Origin: WVWN01 sp964563535
Lineage (GTDB): Bacteria; RBG-13-66-14; B26-G2; WVWN01
Reading direction: 5' to 3'
Assembly: GCA_964563535.1 (NCBI GenBank)
Contig: CAZLXP010000039.1
Location: 1 to 21,841, forward strand
Length of the DNA stretch: 21,841 nucleotides
The position numbers and the translations under genes were made by a program. This document shows, in pieces, positions 14,103-21,097 of this stretch (within the stretch, counting starts at the first letter, position 1; every line of letters starts with the position of its first letter). The notes under the pieces were generated by a model that was given only the letters and a program-made list of their open reading frames with translations, had not been told where the DNA came from and did not search any database.

Positions 14103-14729
14103 TTAGACCTCGGGGCGAGAGAGGTGAAGTTTTTCGGCCAGGCGGGCGAGCTCGGCCAGCGACGCGACCTTCATCTTTTCCATCACCCGCGCGCGGTGGA
14201 CCTTGACCGTCTTTTCGCTCGTGCCCAGCTCGGCGGCGATCTGCTTGTTGGGGCGACCGGCGACGACGTGCCCCAGGACTTCGCGCTCCCGCGGGGTGAG
14301 CGAGGCGAGGCGCCCTCGCAACTCCAATAATTCGGCTTCCTCGCGCTTCCCGAGCCGGTCCCGCTCGAGCGCCCGATGGACGGCGTCGAGAAGCTGTTGC
14401 TCGTCGACCGGTTTCTCGAGGAAATCCGCGGCGCCGGCCTTCATCGCCCGAACGCTTGCGGAAACGCTGCCGTGGCCGGTGATAAAAACCACCGGGATCG
14501 CGACGCCGCTGCGGCTCAGCTCTTCCTGGAGGTCGAGGCCGCTGAGCTCGGGCATCCGCACGTCGAGGACCAAGCACGCCGGCCCCTCCGCGGGGCCGCG
14601 TTCCAAAAACTCCCGCCCGGAGGCGAAGGCCTCTACGGCGAGCCCCACCGATTGGAACAGCCGGCCTAGGCTCCCGCGGACCGAGGGGTCGTCGTCGACG
14701 ACGAAAACGGTGGCCTTGCCTTCCTTCAT
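14103..14729 (-). CDS. FixJ/LuxR-family response regulator
   Basis: A 208-aa FixJ-type regulator. The receiver (about 1-125) has D12-D14, phospho-acceptor D56 and K106. The LuxR helix-turn-helix (about 140-200) has LTPREREVLGHVVAG, NKQIAAELGTSEKTVKVHRARVMEK in family order. ATG 14729 is chosen because it overlaps the kinase stop as ATGA and gives the usual FixJ length; the same frame is open further upstream, inside the kinase gene, but that part is not protein-like. It is phosphorylated by the upstream kinase and would activate sigma-70-type promoters. Confidence 0.95.
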   Translation of the reverse strand: MKEGKATVFVVDDDPSVRGSLGRLFQSVGLAVEAFASGREFLERGPAEGPACLVLDVRMPELSGLDLQEELSRSGVAIPVVFITGHGSVSASVRAMKAGAADFLEKPVDEQQLLDAVHRALERDRLGKREEAELLELRGRLASLTPREREVLGHVVAGRPNKQIAAELGTSEKTVKVHRARVMEKMKVASLAELARLAEKLHLSRPEV

Positions 14730-16306
14730 TTTGCCCCGCCTTCGGCGACGGGCAGCGTTACGTAGAACGTCGCGCCCCGGTCGGCATTGTTCTCGGCCCA
14801 AATGCGGCCGCCGTGGCGTTCGACGATCGAACGGTTGATCGCGAGGCCCATACCCAGGCCCTCCTCCTTGGTCGTATAGAAGGGCTCGAAAAGGAGGTTC
14901 GCATGGGCGACGTCGACGCCCGGGCCGGAATCGCGCACCGCCACCAGGACGTTTTTGCCGCGCTGGTCGGAAGTCCGGACCACGATTTCGCAAAACCCCC
15001 GCTCGCCTTCGCCCATAACCTCTAAGCCGTTGAGCAACAGGTTCAAAACCACCTGCTGGAGCTGAACGCGATTTCCCCACACCGGCGGGAGGTCCGCGGC
15101 CAGCTCGAGGTTAATGGCAATGTCCCTGGCGAGGGCTTCGCCGCGCGTCAGGGCCGCGACCTGGCGGACGACGTCGTTGGCGTCGACGAGAGCGTAATCC
15201 GATTCCCCGCCCTTGAGCAGCGTCCGCGTGGCCTTGATGACGTCGGCGGCCCGCTTGTCGTCGTCGACGATGTCGGCCAGCGAGGCGCGCACTTCCTCGA
15301 TGTCCGGAGGTTGTGCCGCCATCAAGCGCAGCGCCGCCTGGGCGTTGCTCAGAATGGCCGCCAGCGGTTGCGTAAGCTCGTGCGCCAACGACGCGGCCAA
15401 CTCCCCCATGGCCGCGACCCGGGCCGAGTGGAGGAGCTGCTGGCGCAGCCGCGCGGCCTCGACGGCGGTTTGCCGCCGCACCGTGACGTCGCGGTTGCTG
15501 GCCCGGACCCCCAAAAACCTGCCGCCGCCAGCCGTAACGGGCCGGCAGACGTGCTCGAGCCACCGCACGTCGCCGTCGCGCCTCCGGATGCGGAATTGGA
15601 TTTCATGTATGCCGGGCGTCCCCTCCGCCTCCCGCCGGTGGGCTTCCCACATCTCGCGGTCTTCGGGTAAAACCAACTCCCCCATCAAGTCCGGGTCGTC
15701 GACGAACGCCTCCGGCTTATAACCGGAGATCCGTTCGCACGAAGGGGAGACGTACAACAGGCGCCCGTCCGCGCTCCTCCAATATTCCCAGTCGTACGTA
15801 AAATCGGCTACGGTGCGGTAACGGAACTCGGCTTCTCGCAACTCCGTGACGTCGTGGACCGTGCCGATCATGCGAATCGGCTTGCCGTCGCCGTCGAACG
15901 TAACTTCGCCCCGTTCGTGGACGACTCGCTCCGAGCCGTCGGGCCGCACGACGCCGTGTTCGATGCTGTACGGCACCCGGGCGTCGGCCAGGGACGCGTC
16001 GACGGCGTCCCTGACGGCCTGGCGGTCGTCGGGGTGGACGGACTCGAGGAAGGCGTCGTAGGTGGCGCCGAACTCTTGAGGGGTGAGGCCGAAGACGCGG
16101 TAGACCTCGTCGGACCACGAGAGGTCGTTGGTTACGATATTCCAATCCCAACTCCCGAGGTGAGCCAGGCGCTGCGCCTCTTGTAACGCCTCTTCGACCT
16201 GCTTGAGCTGGACCGCCGCTGCCTTGGCCTTGGCCAAACGGCGACGTAAGGTCTCGAGTTCGGCGAGAAGTTCGTCGTGGGTCTTTTGGCGGTCGTCCCC
16301 GTCCAT
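14726..16306 (-). CDS. PAS-PAS sensor histidine kinase, FixL-like architecture
   Basis: A 526-aa soluble kinase. It has an N-terminal coiled coil (about 8-45), PAS 1 (about 45-155, GSWDWNIVTNDLSWSDEVYRVFG is typical of PAS_3), PAS 2 (about 160-275, VSPSCERISGY), an H-box with H309 in ASLAHELTQPLAAI, an N box (LNLLLNGLEVM), G1 (VRDSGPGV), F box (EPFYTTK) and G2 (GLGMGLAI). All catalytic boxes are intact. The order kinase, FixJ-type regulator matches fixLJ/todST-like pairs. I see no haem-ligand signature, so oxygen sensing should not be assumed. It heads a four-gene operon with start/stop overlaps. Confidence 0.95.
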   Translation of the reverse strand: MDGDDRQKTHDELLAELETLRRRLAKAKAAAVQLKQVEEALQEAQRLAHLGSWDWNIVTNDLSWSDEVYRVFGLTPQEFGATYDAFLESVHPDDRQAVRDAVDASLADARVPYSIEHGVVRPDGSERVVHERGEVTFDGDGKPIRMIGTVHDVTELREAEFRYRTVADFTYDWEYWRSADGRLLYVSPSCERISGYKPEAFVDDPDLMGELVLPEDREMWEAHRREAEGTPGIHEIQFRIRRRDGDVRWLEHVCRPVTAGGGRFLGVRASNRDVTVRRQTAVEAARLRQQLLHSARVAAMGELAASLAHELTQPLAAILSNAQAALRLMAAQPPDIEEVRASLADIVDDDKRAADVIKATRTLLKGGESDYALVDANDVVRQVAALTRGEALARDIAINLELAADLPPVWGNRVQLQQVVLNLLLNGLEVMGEGERGFCEIVVRTSDQRGKNVLVAVRDSGPGVDVAHANLLFEPFYTTKEEGLGMGLAINRSIVERHGGRIWAENNADRGATFYVTLPVAEGGAK

Positions 16307-16338
16307 AATATCGACGAATAAGGTAAACTTCTTATGCT

Positions 16339-16344
16339 ATTATA
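16339..16344 (-). promoter_or_regulatory. -10 box TATAAT ahead of the PAS kinase operon
   Basis: Perfect TATAAT 33 nt upstream of the kinase start. The -35 region (TTCCTT at 17 bp) is poor, so an activator may be needed. It overlaps the stop codon of the small ORF 16585-16340. Confidence 0.45.
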
Positions 16345-16585
16345 CGAAAAAGTGACTTGAAAGGAATATTTTTTTTCTTCTAATGATTTGACTATGACAA
16401 GGCACGCTGTTAAATATAATGAGCGGCTTTCCCGGCGAGACTCGACGACGGCACAAAGACACTGCGGGGCCGTCGGCGCCCGGTTCCGGCGGCGTGAAGA
16501 GTGAGATGCCGCCCGAGACGTCGACGTGGCCCGCTCGAGCCGGACACGCCGCTAACGCTAACGTCGCTATTAAAAACCACCTCAT
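16340..16585 (-). CDS. Small predicted lipoprotein or truncated secreted protein, 81 aa
   Basis: From ATG 16585 the first 19 residues are signal-like: MRWFLIATLALAAC with lipobox L-A-A-C, also ending in an ARA-G signal-peptidase I site. GHVDVSGGISLFTPPEPG looks like the start of a mature exported domain. The rest becomes basic and low in structure (IIRRKKIFL near the end), as if the frame ran out of a lost gene. No ribosome site is obvious, and the start lies 10 nt past the terminator hairpin at 16595-16608. Either a degraded secreted gene or a real small lipoprotein; I lean to the former. Confidence 0.35.
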   Translation of the reverse strand: MRWFLIATLALAACPARAGHVDVSGGISLFTPPEPGADGPAVSLCRRRVSPGKPLIIFNSVPCHSQIIRRKKIFLSSHFFV

Positions 16586-16594
16586 ATTATTAAA

Positions 16595-16608
16595 GGCCCT
16601 CGCGGGCC
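16595..16608 (-). terminator. Hairpin terminator after the propeller-like gene
   Basis: On the minus strand GGCCC-GCGA-GGGCC followed by TTTAATAAT, 21 nt past the stop codon at 16630. Confidence 0.55.
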
Positions 16609-16629
16609 CTTGGCGGGTTGGGAACGCGG

Positions 16630-17448
16630 CTATCTGAACAGCGCCTTGACGCGCCCCACGGACGCTGGCGCGACGGCGGGTGCGTTGGCGACGTCTACGC
16701 AGTAGACGTAGTTGTAACGGCTTACCCATAAATGGTTATTCTCATAAGTACAGTCGTAAACCCTTTGAGTAAGGCTGTCGAAGGACGCGACTACCGATCC
16801 GTTGTTTAACGTTTTGAAACCGCCATAAACGTCTGGCGGGTTAAAATTCTCTACCGAGAACCAGAAGAAGTCGCCTTGCTTAGTTATGCCGTAGGCGTTG
16901 CCGGCACGGTTTATTTTAAAAGAGGATATAGCCGAACAGGCGGCGTTTAACTTAAAAACCCATGTCTCGCCGGTTAACTCCCCGTTCGGAGAAGTAACCC
17001 AATGGTATGCACCGTCCCAATACACGCCGACCGGGCGGTGCCCACCCGGAAGAGTAACTGGGTTATGCCATAAGCGTGAACCGGCAAAGTTGAAACGCCA
17101 TATTTCCCGACCCGCTTCCGGGTAGTTAACTACGACGTCGAGGCAATTTTGGCCGTTCCACGGCCGATAACAAATCCACCCGCCGGAGATTTGGCTATTG
17201 AAGCCCGTTACGAACGACGCGACGACGGACCCGTTGGAGGGGCGACAACGATACATCCTATCGTCGCCGTATTCGTGGATGACGTTGCACCATATATAGT
17301 TACCGTCCCACGCGACCCCCAGACATAAATCATACCCGGATATAAACGGGTGCGGGACGCGCCAGGAATTTACAATAGACCCGAATTCCGCGAAGGCGGG
17401 GGCCGCGGCTAAGGCGGAAACCGCAGCAACGAAAATTACTTTTCTCAT
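16630..17448 (-). CDS. Secreted beta-propeller-like protein with G-R-V-K-A-L-F-R tail
   Basis: A 272-aa exported protein. ATG 17448 is chosen over GTG 17457 because GGAGGTG lies 6 nt before it and it leaves a clean signal peptide (MRKVIFVAAVSALAAAPAFA). The mature part repeats a blade-like pattern: GVAWDGNYIWCN, GVYWDGAYHWVTSPNG, ENNHLWVSRYNYVYCVD, with NGSVVASF between. That resembles small extracellular propellers common in candidate-phylum genomes. It ends VAPASVGRVKALFR, a compact basic C-terminal tail that may be an export or anchoring tag (inference from similar tails remembered, not checked). A single-gene unit with its own terminator. Confidence 0.75.
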   Translation of the reverse strand: MRKVIFVAAVSALAAAPAFAEFGSIVNSWRVPHPFISGYDLCLGVAWDGNYIWCNVIHEYGDDRMYRCRPSNGSVVASFVTGFNSQISGGWICYRPWNGQNCLDVVVNYPEAGREIWRFNFAGSRLWHNPVTLPGGHRPVGVYWDGAYHWVTSPNGELTGETWVFKLNAACSAISSFKINRAGNAYGITKQGDFFWFSVENFNPPDVYGGFKTLNNGSVVASFDSLTQRVYDCTYENNHLWVSRYNYVYCVDVANAPAVAPASVGRVKALFR

Positions 17449-17549
17449 AAATAACACCTCCGAAAACCCGACGTGGTAGGGTTTATTTTTTTAATGGGCT
17501 TTACGAAACGCCCCACGCGCGGGTCGTAGAACCGCGCGCCTAAAGCAAC

Positions 17550-18452
17550 CTAATAATACCCTAGCACAATGTCTTTTATAGTTAATTCGCCATCGATATT
17601 TTTTTGAAAGAACCAGAACCGTAAAACGCGCGTTTTCAAATCCCAAGAATAGAATGTAATATACGGGTTATTAGGGTGTTCTTCATTAACTTCCCCGATG
17701 GGTAATACCCGCGTAATCGCGTAAGTTGCATCTCCACGGAGCGGGCTATTAACCTTCGCTAAGTACCGATAAACCGGTTTTCGGGAAAAAACGTGGACAT
17801 CATTAAAGCAGTATATTTCGTCTGCGGGGTTTCCGAACTCGTAACCGCCCTTCATATATAAGTAATGCCAATAAAAGGTATAAACGGAAAAAACAGCTGT
17901 ATCCTTTATAGCGCCAGCGCGCTTATAGCCCCCGTTACTAACGAAAAGCGACTCGATACCTGCGATAAAAATATTTTGCGCCGGCAACTCTCTGTTCGTA
18001 TCTATCGCTAACGTATCTAAAAGGATATGTTTACCCGAATCGGGCCGGTTAATATCCGGCTCGTATACGGCTAATAAATTTTGTAGACTACCGCCGGAAA
18101 GTATATTGAAAAATAGGTACTCTTCTAACGCGACCGATTTATAAGCGTACCCTTCGAGGCTTATATTCGAAAGCATCCAGTTTTTATCGATTCCGTTCGG
18201 GTATTTATCATAGAAATATGGGTCTTCCTCGAACTTCTTGGAAAACCAAATATCACGGACTCTATCACCCGTAACAGCATCGGTAGTTATTTTTTCAAAT
18301 CCCAACCCTTCAGATAATTCGAAAAAATCGAAACTTACGTCTAAGCCGGACGCAACCCCCACGAAAAATAGATAACTAACCGGGAATAGGCAGGAAAACC
18401 CTGTAAGCCATCTCCGCCTCGTCGCTTTTTGGCCGTTCAACCGTAAAAACAT
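17550..18452 (-). CDS. Unknown exported protein, 300 aa, A+T-rich gene
   Basis: Not recognised. The N-terminus has basic residues then a hydrophobic segment (about 17-35, FSCLFPVSYLFFVGVASG), consistent with an uncleaved or long signal peptide. The mature part is rich in aromatic and acidic residues (SFDFFELSEGLGFEKI, YFYDKYPNGIDKNW, VFSVYTFYWHYLYMKGGYEF) and ends in beta-strand-like segments. No catalytic motif is evident. GAGG precedes ATG 18452. It follows the metalloprotease-like ORF by 47 bp. Its base composition, and that of its upstream neighbour, is much richer in A+T than the surrounding genes, suggesting acquisition from another source. Confidence 0.65.
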   Translation of the reverse strand: MFLRLNGQKATRRRWLTGFSCLFPVSYLFFVGVASGLDVSFDFFELSEGLGFEKITTDAVTGDRVRDIWFSKKFEEDPYFYDKYPNGIDKNWMLSNISLEGYAYKSVALEEYLFFNILSGGSLQNLLAVYEPDINRPDSGKHILLDTLAIDTNRELPAQNIFIAGIESLFVSNGGYKRAGAIKDTAVFSVYTFYWHYLYMKGGYEFGNPADEIYCFNDVHVFSRKPVYRYLAKVNSPLRGDATYAITRVLPIGEVNEEHPNNPYITFYSWDLKTRVLRFWFFQKNIDGELTIKDIVLGYY

Positions 18453-18499
18453 ACATAACCTCTTGCCGTATTAACGTTAAAGGCTAAAGTTGGTTTTAA

Positions 18500-19264
18500 T
18501 TACGGATACCAAAACTTGAAGAAGCTTTTAGTGCCTGCCGGATATTGCCCGCGTATAGAACCCGGATTATTAACGTATCTAGTAGCCTCGCCCGGTTCGA
18601 CGGGGTACAGTAGGTAAGGCCAATAACCCGTTGCGTTGTCCCCTTTTCCGGTAGCGTAGTGGCCGATTTCGTGTAAAGCGTACCAAGCTCCGCATTTACC
18701 TATATCCTGGGCGAAATCACCCGTCTGGGTTACGCTACCGGTAAGCATCTTATAAAAATGTAAGGCGTCGTAACTCGTTCTCCCAGCGCTTTCCGAATAC
18801 ATTTGGGAGAAGACATCGCCCGAAATCACACTCCAATTAACGTAACAAACTTTTGTAGCTTTATCGTACCAACCCCGTTTATCCATTAGTATTTCCCCTA
18901 TCCCCGTCGTATCGCCCTGACATGTACCTTTATCCCAAACCTCCAAATAGACTTCTCCGGGCCCTAAATTACCTGGATTCTCGCCTACGGTTTTGATAGC
19001 GTGCTCTTTACCTTCCCATTTTATCGCATTTCCAATTCCGCTTTCAAAAGCGGTTTTTTCTTCATCTGTTAAATCTACCCGGTAGTTAATATATACAGTA
19101 TTTACGACACCACGCGCACTTTCCTCCATCTGCTTCTCTGCCCATAACTGCGCCGCCGCGGCGTTATTATATACCCATGCTTGGCGGCCGTTAATCGACG
19201 CGCCGTAGTAAATCGCATATCCGTAAAACGGGACCGGGTCGTACCGGACTCCACCAAGGTCCAT
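18500..19264 (-). CDS. HExxH metalloprotease-like domain (C-terminal part of broken gene)
   Basis: A 254-aa frame with HEIGH (zinc-binding HExxH) in WYALHEIGHYATGKGD. The glycine sits one residue later than in the metzincin HExxHxxGxxH/D pattern and an aspartate follows, so I assign no peptidase clan. It has no signal peptide. Upstream in the same frame is a run of ten glycine codons reached from the NHL-propeller region only by a frameshift. I therefore read it as the catalytic end of an ancestral secreted propeller-protease. ATG 19264 does have a GGAGG 7 nt upstream (formed by the glycine codons), so independent translation is possible. The reading frame itself is intact and A+T-rich in its second half. 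Confidence 0.6.
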   Translation of the reverse strand: MDLGGVRYDPVPFYGYAIYYGASINGRQAWVYNNAAAAQLWAEKQMEESARGVVNTVYINYRVDLTDEEKTAFESGIGNAIKWEGKEHAIKTVGENPGNLGPGEVYLEVWDKGTCQGDTTGIGEILMDKRGWYDKATKVCYVNWSVISGDVFSQMYSESAGRTSYDALHFYKMLTGSVTQTGDFAQDIGKCGAWYALHEIGHYATGKGDNATGYWPYLLYPVEPGEATRYVNNPGSIRGQYPAGTKSFFKFWYP

Positions 19265-19848
19265 ACCGCCACCTCCCCCGCCCCCGCCGCCCCCATATAC
19301 GGCGGATAAGCCACGTGGGCTTTACCGCTCGAGGCCACGGCGACGTCGTTCGGGCGGTCGTCACCTCCCCACTTGCCCAAGAAGGACCCGGTCGAGGTAA
19401 AATACTGGATACGCCGGTTGCCGGTGTCGGCGACGTAGACGTTGCGGTTTGGGGCCAAGGCTAGGCCGTAGGGACCGTTAAACTCGCCGTTGCCGCTTCG
19501 CGCGGAGCCCCACTCCCCGCGGAATGATCCTTTCTCGTCGAAGTACTGGACGCGGTTAAGTTCAACGTTGGCCACGTATAACCAGCGGTTGGGCGCGAAG
19601 GCCACGGATACCCGGTCGCCGGGCGTCCATTTCCCGAGGTAATCGCCGGTAGGGGTGAAATATTATACGTTGAAATTCCGCCAATCGGCGACGTAGACGT
19701 TGTCGTTCGCGGCGACGGCGAGGCGGACCGGCGAGTTGAACTCGCCGTCTCCGGTGCCGCGCCTGCCGAATTTGCCCTCGAAGAGCCAGCCTCCTCCCGC
19801 GGCCGCGGCGGCCGCGAGCGCCGCCACGAAAAGTATTATCCGTCTCAT
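19265..19848 (-). pseudogene. Signal peptide plus NHL-repeat propeller, interrupted
   Basis: ATG 19848, with GGAGG 8 nt upstream, begins a signal peptide (MRRIILFVAALAAAAAAGGG) followed by NHL blades: GTGDGEFNSPVRLAVAAND, NVYVADWRNFNV. An in-frame TAA (19665-19663) replaces the expected glutamine in V-Q-Y-F. The same frame then continues perfectly with YFTPTGDYLGKW and two more blades (LYVANVELNRVQYF, NVYVADTGNRRIQYF). A second lesion between about 19280 and 19320 moves the frame into the poly-glycine/metalloprotease part. The whole looks like one ancestral secreted gene with two lesions. Re-initiation at ATG 19605 could give a propeller fragment without a signal peptide. Confidence 0.65.
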
Positions 19849-19870
19849 CTCTTAACCTCCGTTACCGTAA

Positions 19871-20024
19871 ATAAAAAATCCCAGGCCGGCCTATAACCGA
19901 ACCTGGGTACTATTTTACGTCGCGCGGCGCGCGAGGCGCCGTATTTAATAAACTCGTCTCTCCCGACCCGGGCATAACCTCAATATCCTACGGTAAGGCA
20001 CCCGGTTACGTATACGTTCTCCCA
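19871..20024 (-). other. Structured 5' leader ending in a terminator
   Basis: Predicted transcript from the promoter at 20031-20058 to the propeller start region. It contains CGGCGC-CTCGC-GCGCCG (19926-19942) and then the terminator 19873-19907. The T-tract ends about 25 nt before the start codon, so the terminator can switch the gene on or off. I recognise no known riboswitch core. It could also be an independent ~150-nt RNA. Confidence 0.4.
19873..19907 (-). terminator. Terminator just before the NHL-propeller start codon
   Basis: On the minus strand CCCAGG/CCTGGG, with an inner CGG/CCG, followed by ATTTTTTATT. Confidence 0.7.
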
Positions 20025-20030
20025 GAGCCA

Positions 20031-20058
20031 ATATTAAATAACGCGGCGTTTTAGTCAA
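20031..20058 (-). promoter_or_regulatory. Promoter of the leader/NHL-propeller gene
   Basis: TTGACT (20058-20053), 16-bp spacer, TAATAT (20036-20031) on the minus strand. Confidence 0.5.
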
Positions 20059-20112
20059 GCGAAATCGTCAATGGGCCGAATAGCACTCGATCGTAAGTTA
20101 CAAAGCGGCCTT

Positions 20113-20275
20113 GCCCTCTAACACGGGCGGAGGGCGTTATTATGTTTACGATAATGCGGATTTAGGTAGATATGTAACGCCCAACGAGCGTCTTCTACTA
20201 CGGCAGAAGGTCGGGAAAAAACGTCTGCTGTTCGAGCAGACAGTAGCGTAATGTCCATGTATATGACGGAAGGTC
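20113..20275. other. Intergenic region dense in paired hairpins
   Basis: No gene. GCCCTC (20113-20118) pairs with GAGGGC (20130-20135), while GGGCGTTA (20132-20139) pairs with TAACGCCC (20175-20182). The two pairings share bases and exclude one another. Further dyads are CTTCT/AGAAG near 20190-20210 and GTCTGCT/AGCAGAC (20223-20241). A GAAGGTCGG motif recurs near 20206 and 20269. Confidence 0.45.
20216..20241 (-). terminator. Minus-strand terminator with no upstream gene
   Basis: On the minus strand a perfect 7-bp stem GTCTGCT-CGAAC-AGCAGAC is followed by G and six T residues. It faces away from the tRNA and has no coding gene feeding into it. Confidence 0.6.
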
Positions 20276-20310
20276 GGAAGTAATTTCCCGGCCGCTAGCC
20301 CTCTTTCGGT

Positions 20311-20339
20311 TTGACCTCGCCTCCGCGTTAAGCTATAGT
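20311..20339 (+). promoter_or_regulatory. Promoter of tRNA-Pro
   Basis: TTGACC (20311-20316), 17-bp spacer, TATAGT (20334-20339), 12 bp before the mature tRNA 5' end. Confidence 0.75.
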
Positions 20340-20351
20340 ATTAACGGCCCC

Positions 20352-20425
20352 GGGGGCGTAGCGCAGGCCGGTAGCGCGTCTGCTTTGGGAGCAGAAGGCC
20401 GGAGGTTCGAGTCCTCTCGCCCCCA
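20352..20425 (+). tRNA. tRNA-Pro (anticodon UGG)
   Basis: A complete cloverleaf: acceptor GGGGGCG/CGCCCCC, D stem GCGC/GCGC, anticodon stem TCTGC/GCAGA around TTTGGGA (anticodon TGG), and T arm GGAGG-TTCGAGT-CCTCT with one G-U pair. The discriminator is A and CCA is not encoded. Confidence 0.95.
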
Positions 20426-20440
20426 CATCCCCTTTGACGA

Positions 20441-20463
20441 AAGGCGCCCCCCGCGGGCGCCTT
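20441..20463 (+). terminator. Hairpin after tRNA-Pro
   Basis: Perfect 9-bp stem AAGGCGCCC/GGGCGCCTT with a 5-nt loop, 16 bp past the tRNA. There is no T-tract, so it may be a 3' processing stop rather than a classic terminator. Confidence 0.45.
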
Positions 20464-20550
20464 CGGCCTATGGCGGGCATCGCCGCGGCGGCGCGGGTCA
20501 CCGCTCGGCCCCGTAGCGCCGCACGGATTTCCCCTCCCTTAATTTTATCC

Positions 20551-20579
20551 TTGACTTTTTAACTCCAGTATATTATACT
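20551..20579 (+). promoter_or_regulatory. Promoter of the csoR-like gene
   Basis: TTGACT (20551-20556), 17-bp spacer, TATACT (20574-20579); near consensus. Confidence 0.8.
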
Positions 20580-20587
20580 GTATACAG
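20566..20587. promoter_or_regulatory. Palindromic operator over the csoR-like -10 box
   Basis: CAGTATATTATACTG (20566-20580) is a perfect 15-bp palindrome covering the -10 box. It overlaps a second palindrome, CTGTATACAG (20578-20587). The position suits autorepression by the adjacent repressor. Known CsoR operators usually have G/C tracts, so this AT-rich form is unusual. Confidence 0.55.
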
Positions 20588-20602
20588 GTATAAGGTATAG
20601 AT

Positions 20603-20887
20603 ATGAAACGAAACGATTCTACCGCCAAGATTACTAACGAAATGCTCCTCGCCCGCCTGGCGCGGGTGGAGGGTCAGGTGCGCGGCGTCTCCAAAATGCT
20701 CCAGGATGGAAAGTACTGCGTCGACGTCATCGACCAGATCACCGCGGCGCGGCGCGCCCTCGAGAAAGTTGCGCTGCTCGTCATGCAGCGCCACATGAAC
20801 AGCTGCGTGAAAACCGGTATGGTCGAGGGCCGCGGCGAGGCGCTTACCGAAGAGCTAGTCACATCCCTCGACAAGTTCCTGCGCTAA
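20603..20887 (+). CDS. csoR: CsoR/RcnR-family metal-sensing repressor
   Basis: A 94-aa all-helical DUF156 repressor. Cu(I)-type ligands C39, H64 and C68 are spaced 25 and 4 residues apart, exactly as the C-H-C triad of copper-sensing CsoR. The family core RLARVEGQVRGVSKMLQDGKYCVDVIDQI is present in order (about 18-46). AAGG lies upstream of ATG 20603. Members bind operator DNA without metal and release it on binding copper. The gene has a strong promoter overlapped by palindromes and is followed 210 bp later by an outer-membrane efflux channel, which supports a copper export role. Nickel/cobalt RcnR-type sensing is less likely because of the C-H-C pattern. Confidence 0.9.
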   Translation: MKRNDSTAKITNEMLLARLARVEGQVRGVSKMLQDGKYCVDVIDQITAARRALEKVALLVMQRHMNSCVKTGMVEGRGEALTEELVTSLDKFLR

Positions 20888-21035
20888 AAACCGTTTTTTT
20901 AGTCCTATTTATGAGTAAACTAATCGTAATTAACCGCGAAAAAAAAGCAACTACGCTGCAACGGGGGCGATGCGGCGGGCGAGAGGAAAAGAAAACCTCG
21001 ACCACGCCTGCCCACGCCCCCCGTACGCGGCGTTT

Positions 21036-21060
21036 CTCGAGCCGCGCTCAACGGCTCGAG
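21036..21060. promoter_or_regulatory. 9-bp inverted repeat upstream of the efflux channel gene
   Basis: CTCGAGCCG and CGGCTCGAG around a 7-nt loop, 38 bp before the start codon. It could be an operator or an mRNA hairpin. It differs from the palindromes in front of the csoR-like gene. There is no T-tract directly after it. Confidence 0.4.
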
Positions 21061-21097
21061 CCGATAGTACGGGCCGGTAGGGATTTTTAATTTTAAT

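Noticed and set aside
14726..16306. Haem-based oxygen sensor (true FixL)
   Set aside because: PAS-PAS-kinase plus FixJ-type regulator fits by layout, but no haem-PAS signature is visible, so the ligand is left open.
20203..20241. Possible tRNA relic next to tRNA-Pro (GCAGAAGGTCGG and GTTCGA shared)
   Set aside because: The stems do not fit a cloverleaf and the GTTCGA lies in a terminator loop; similarity is too short.
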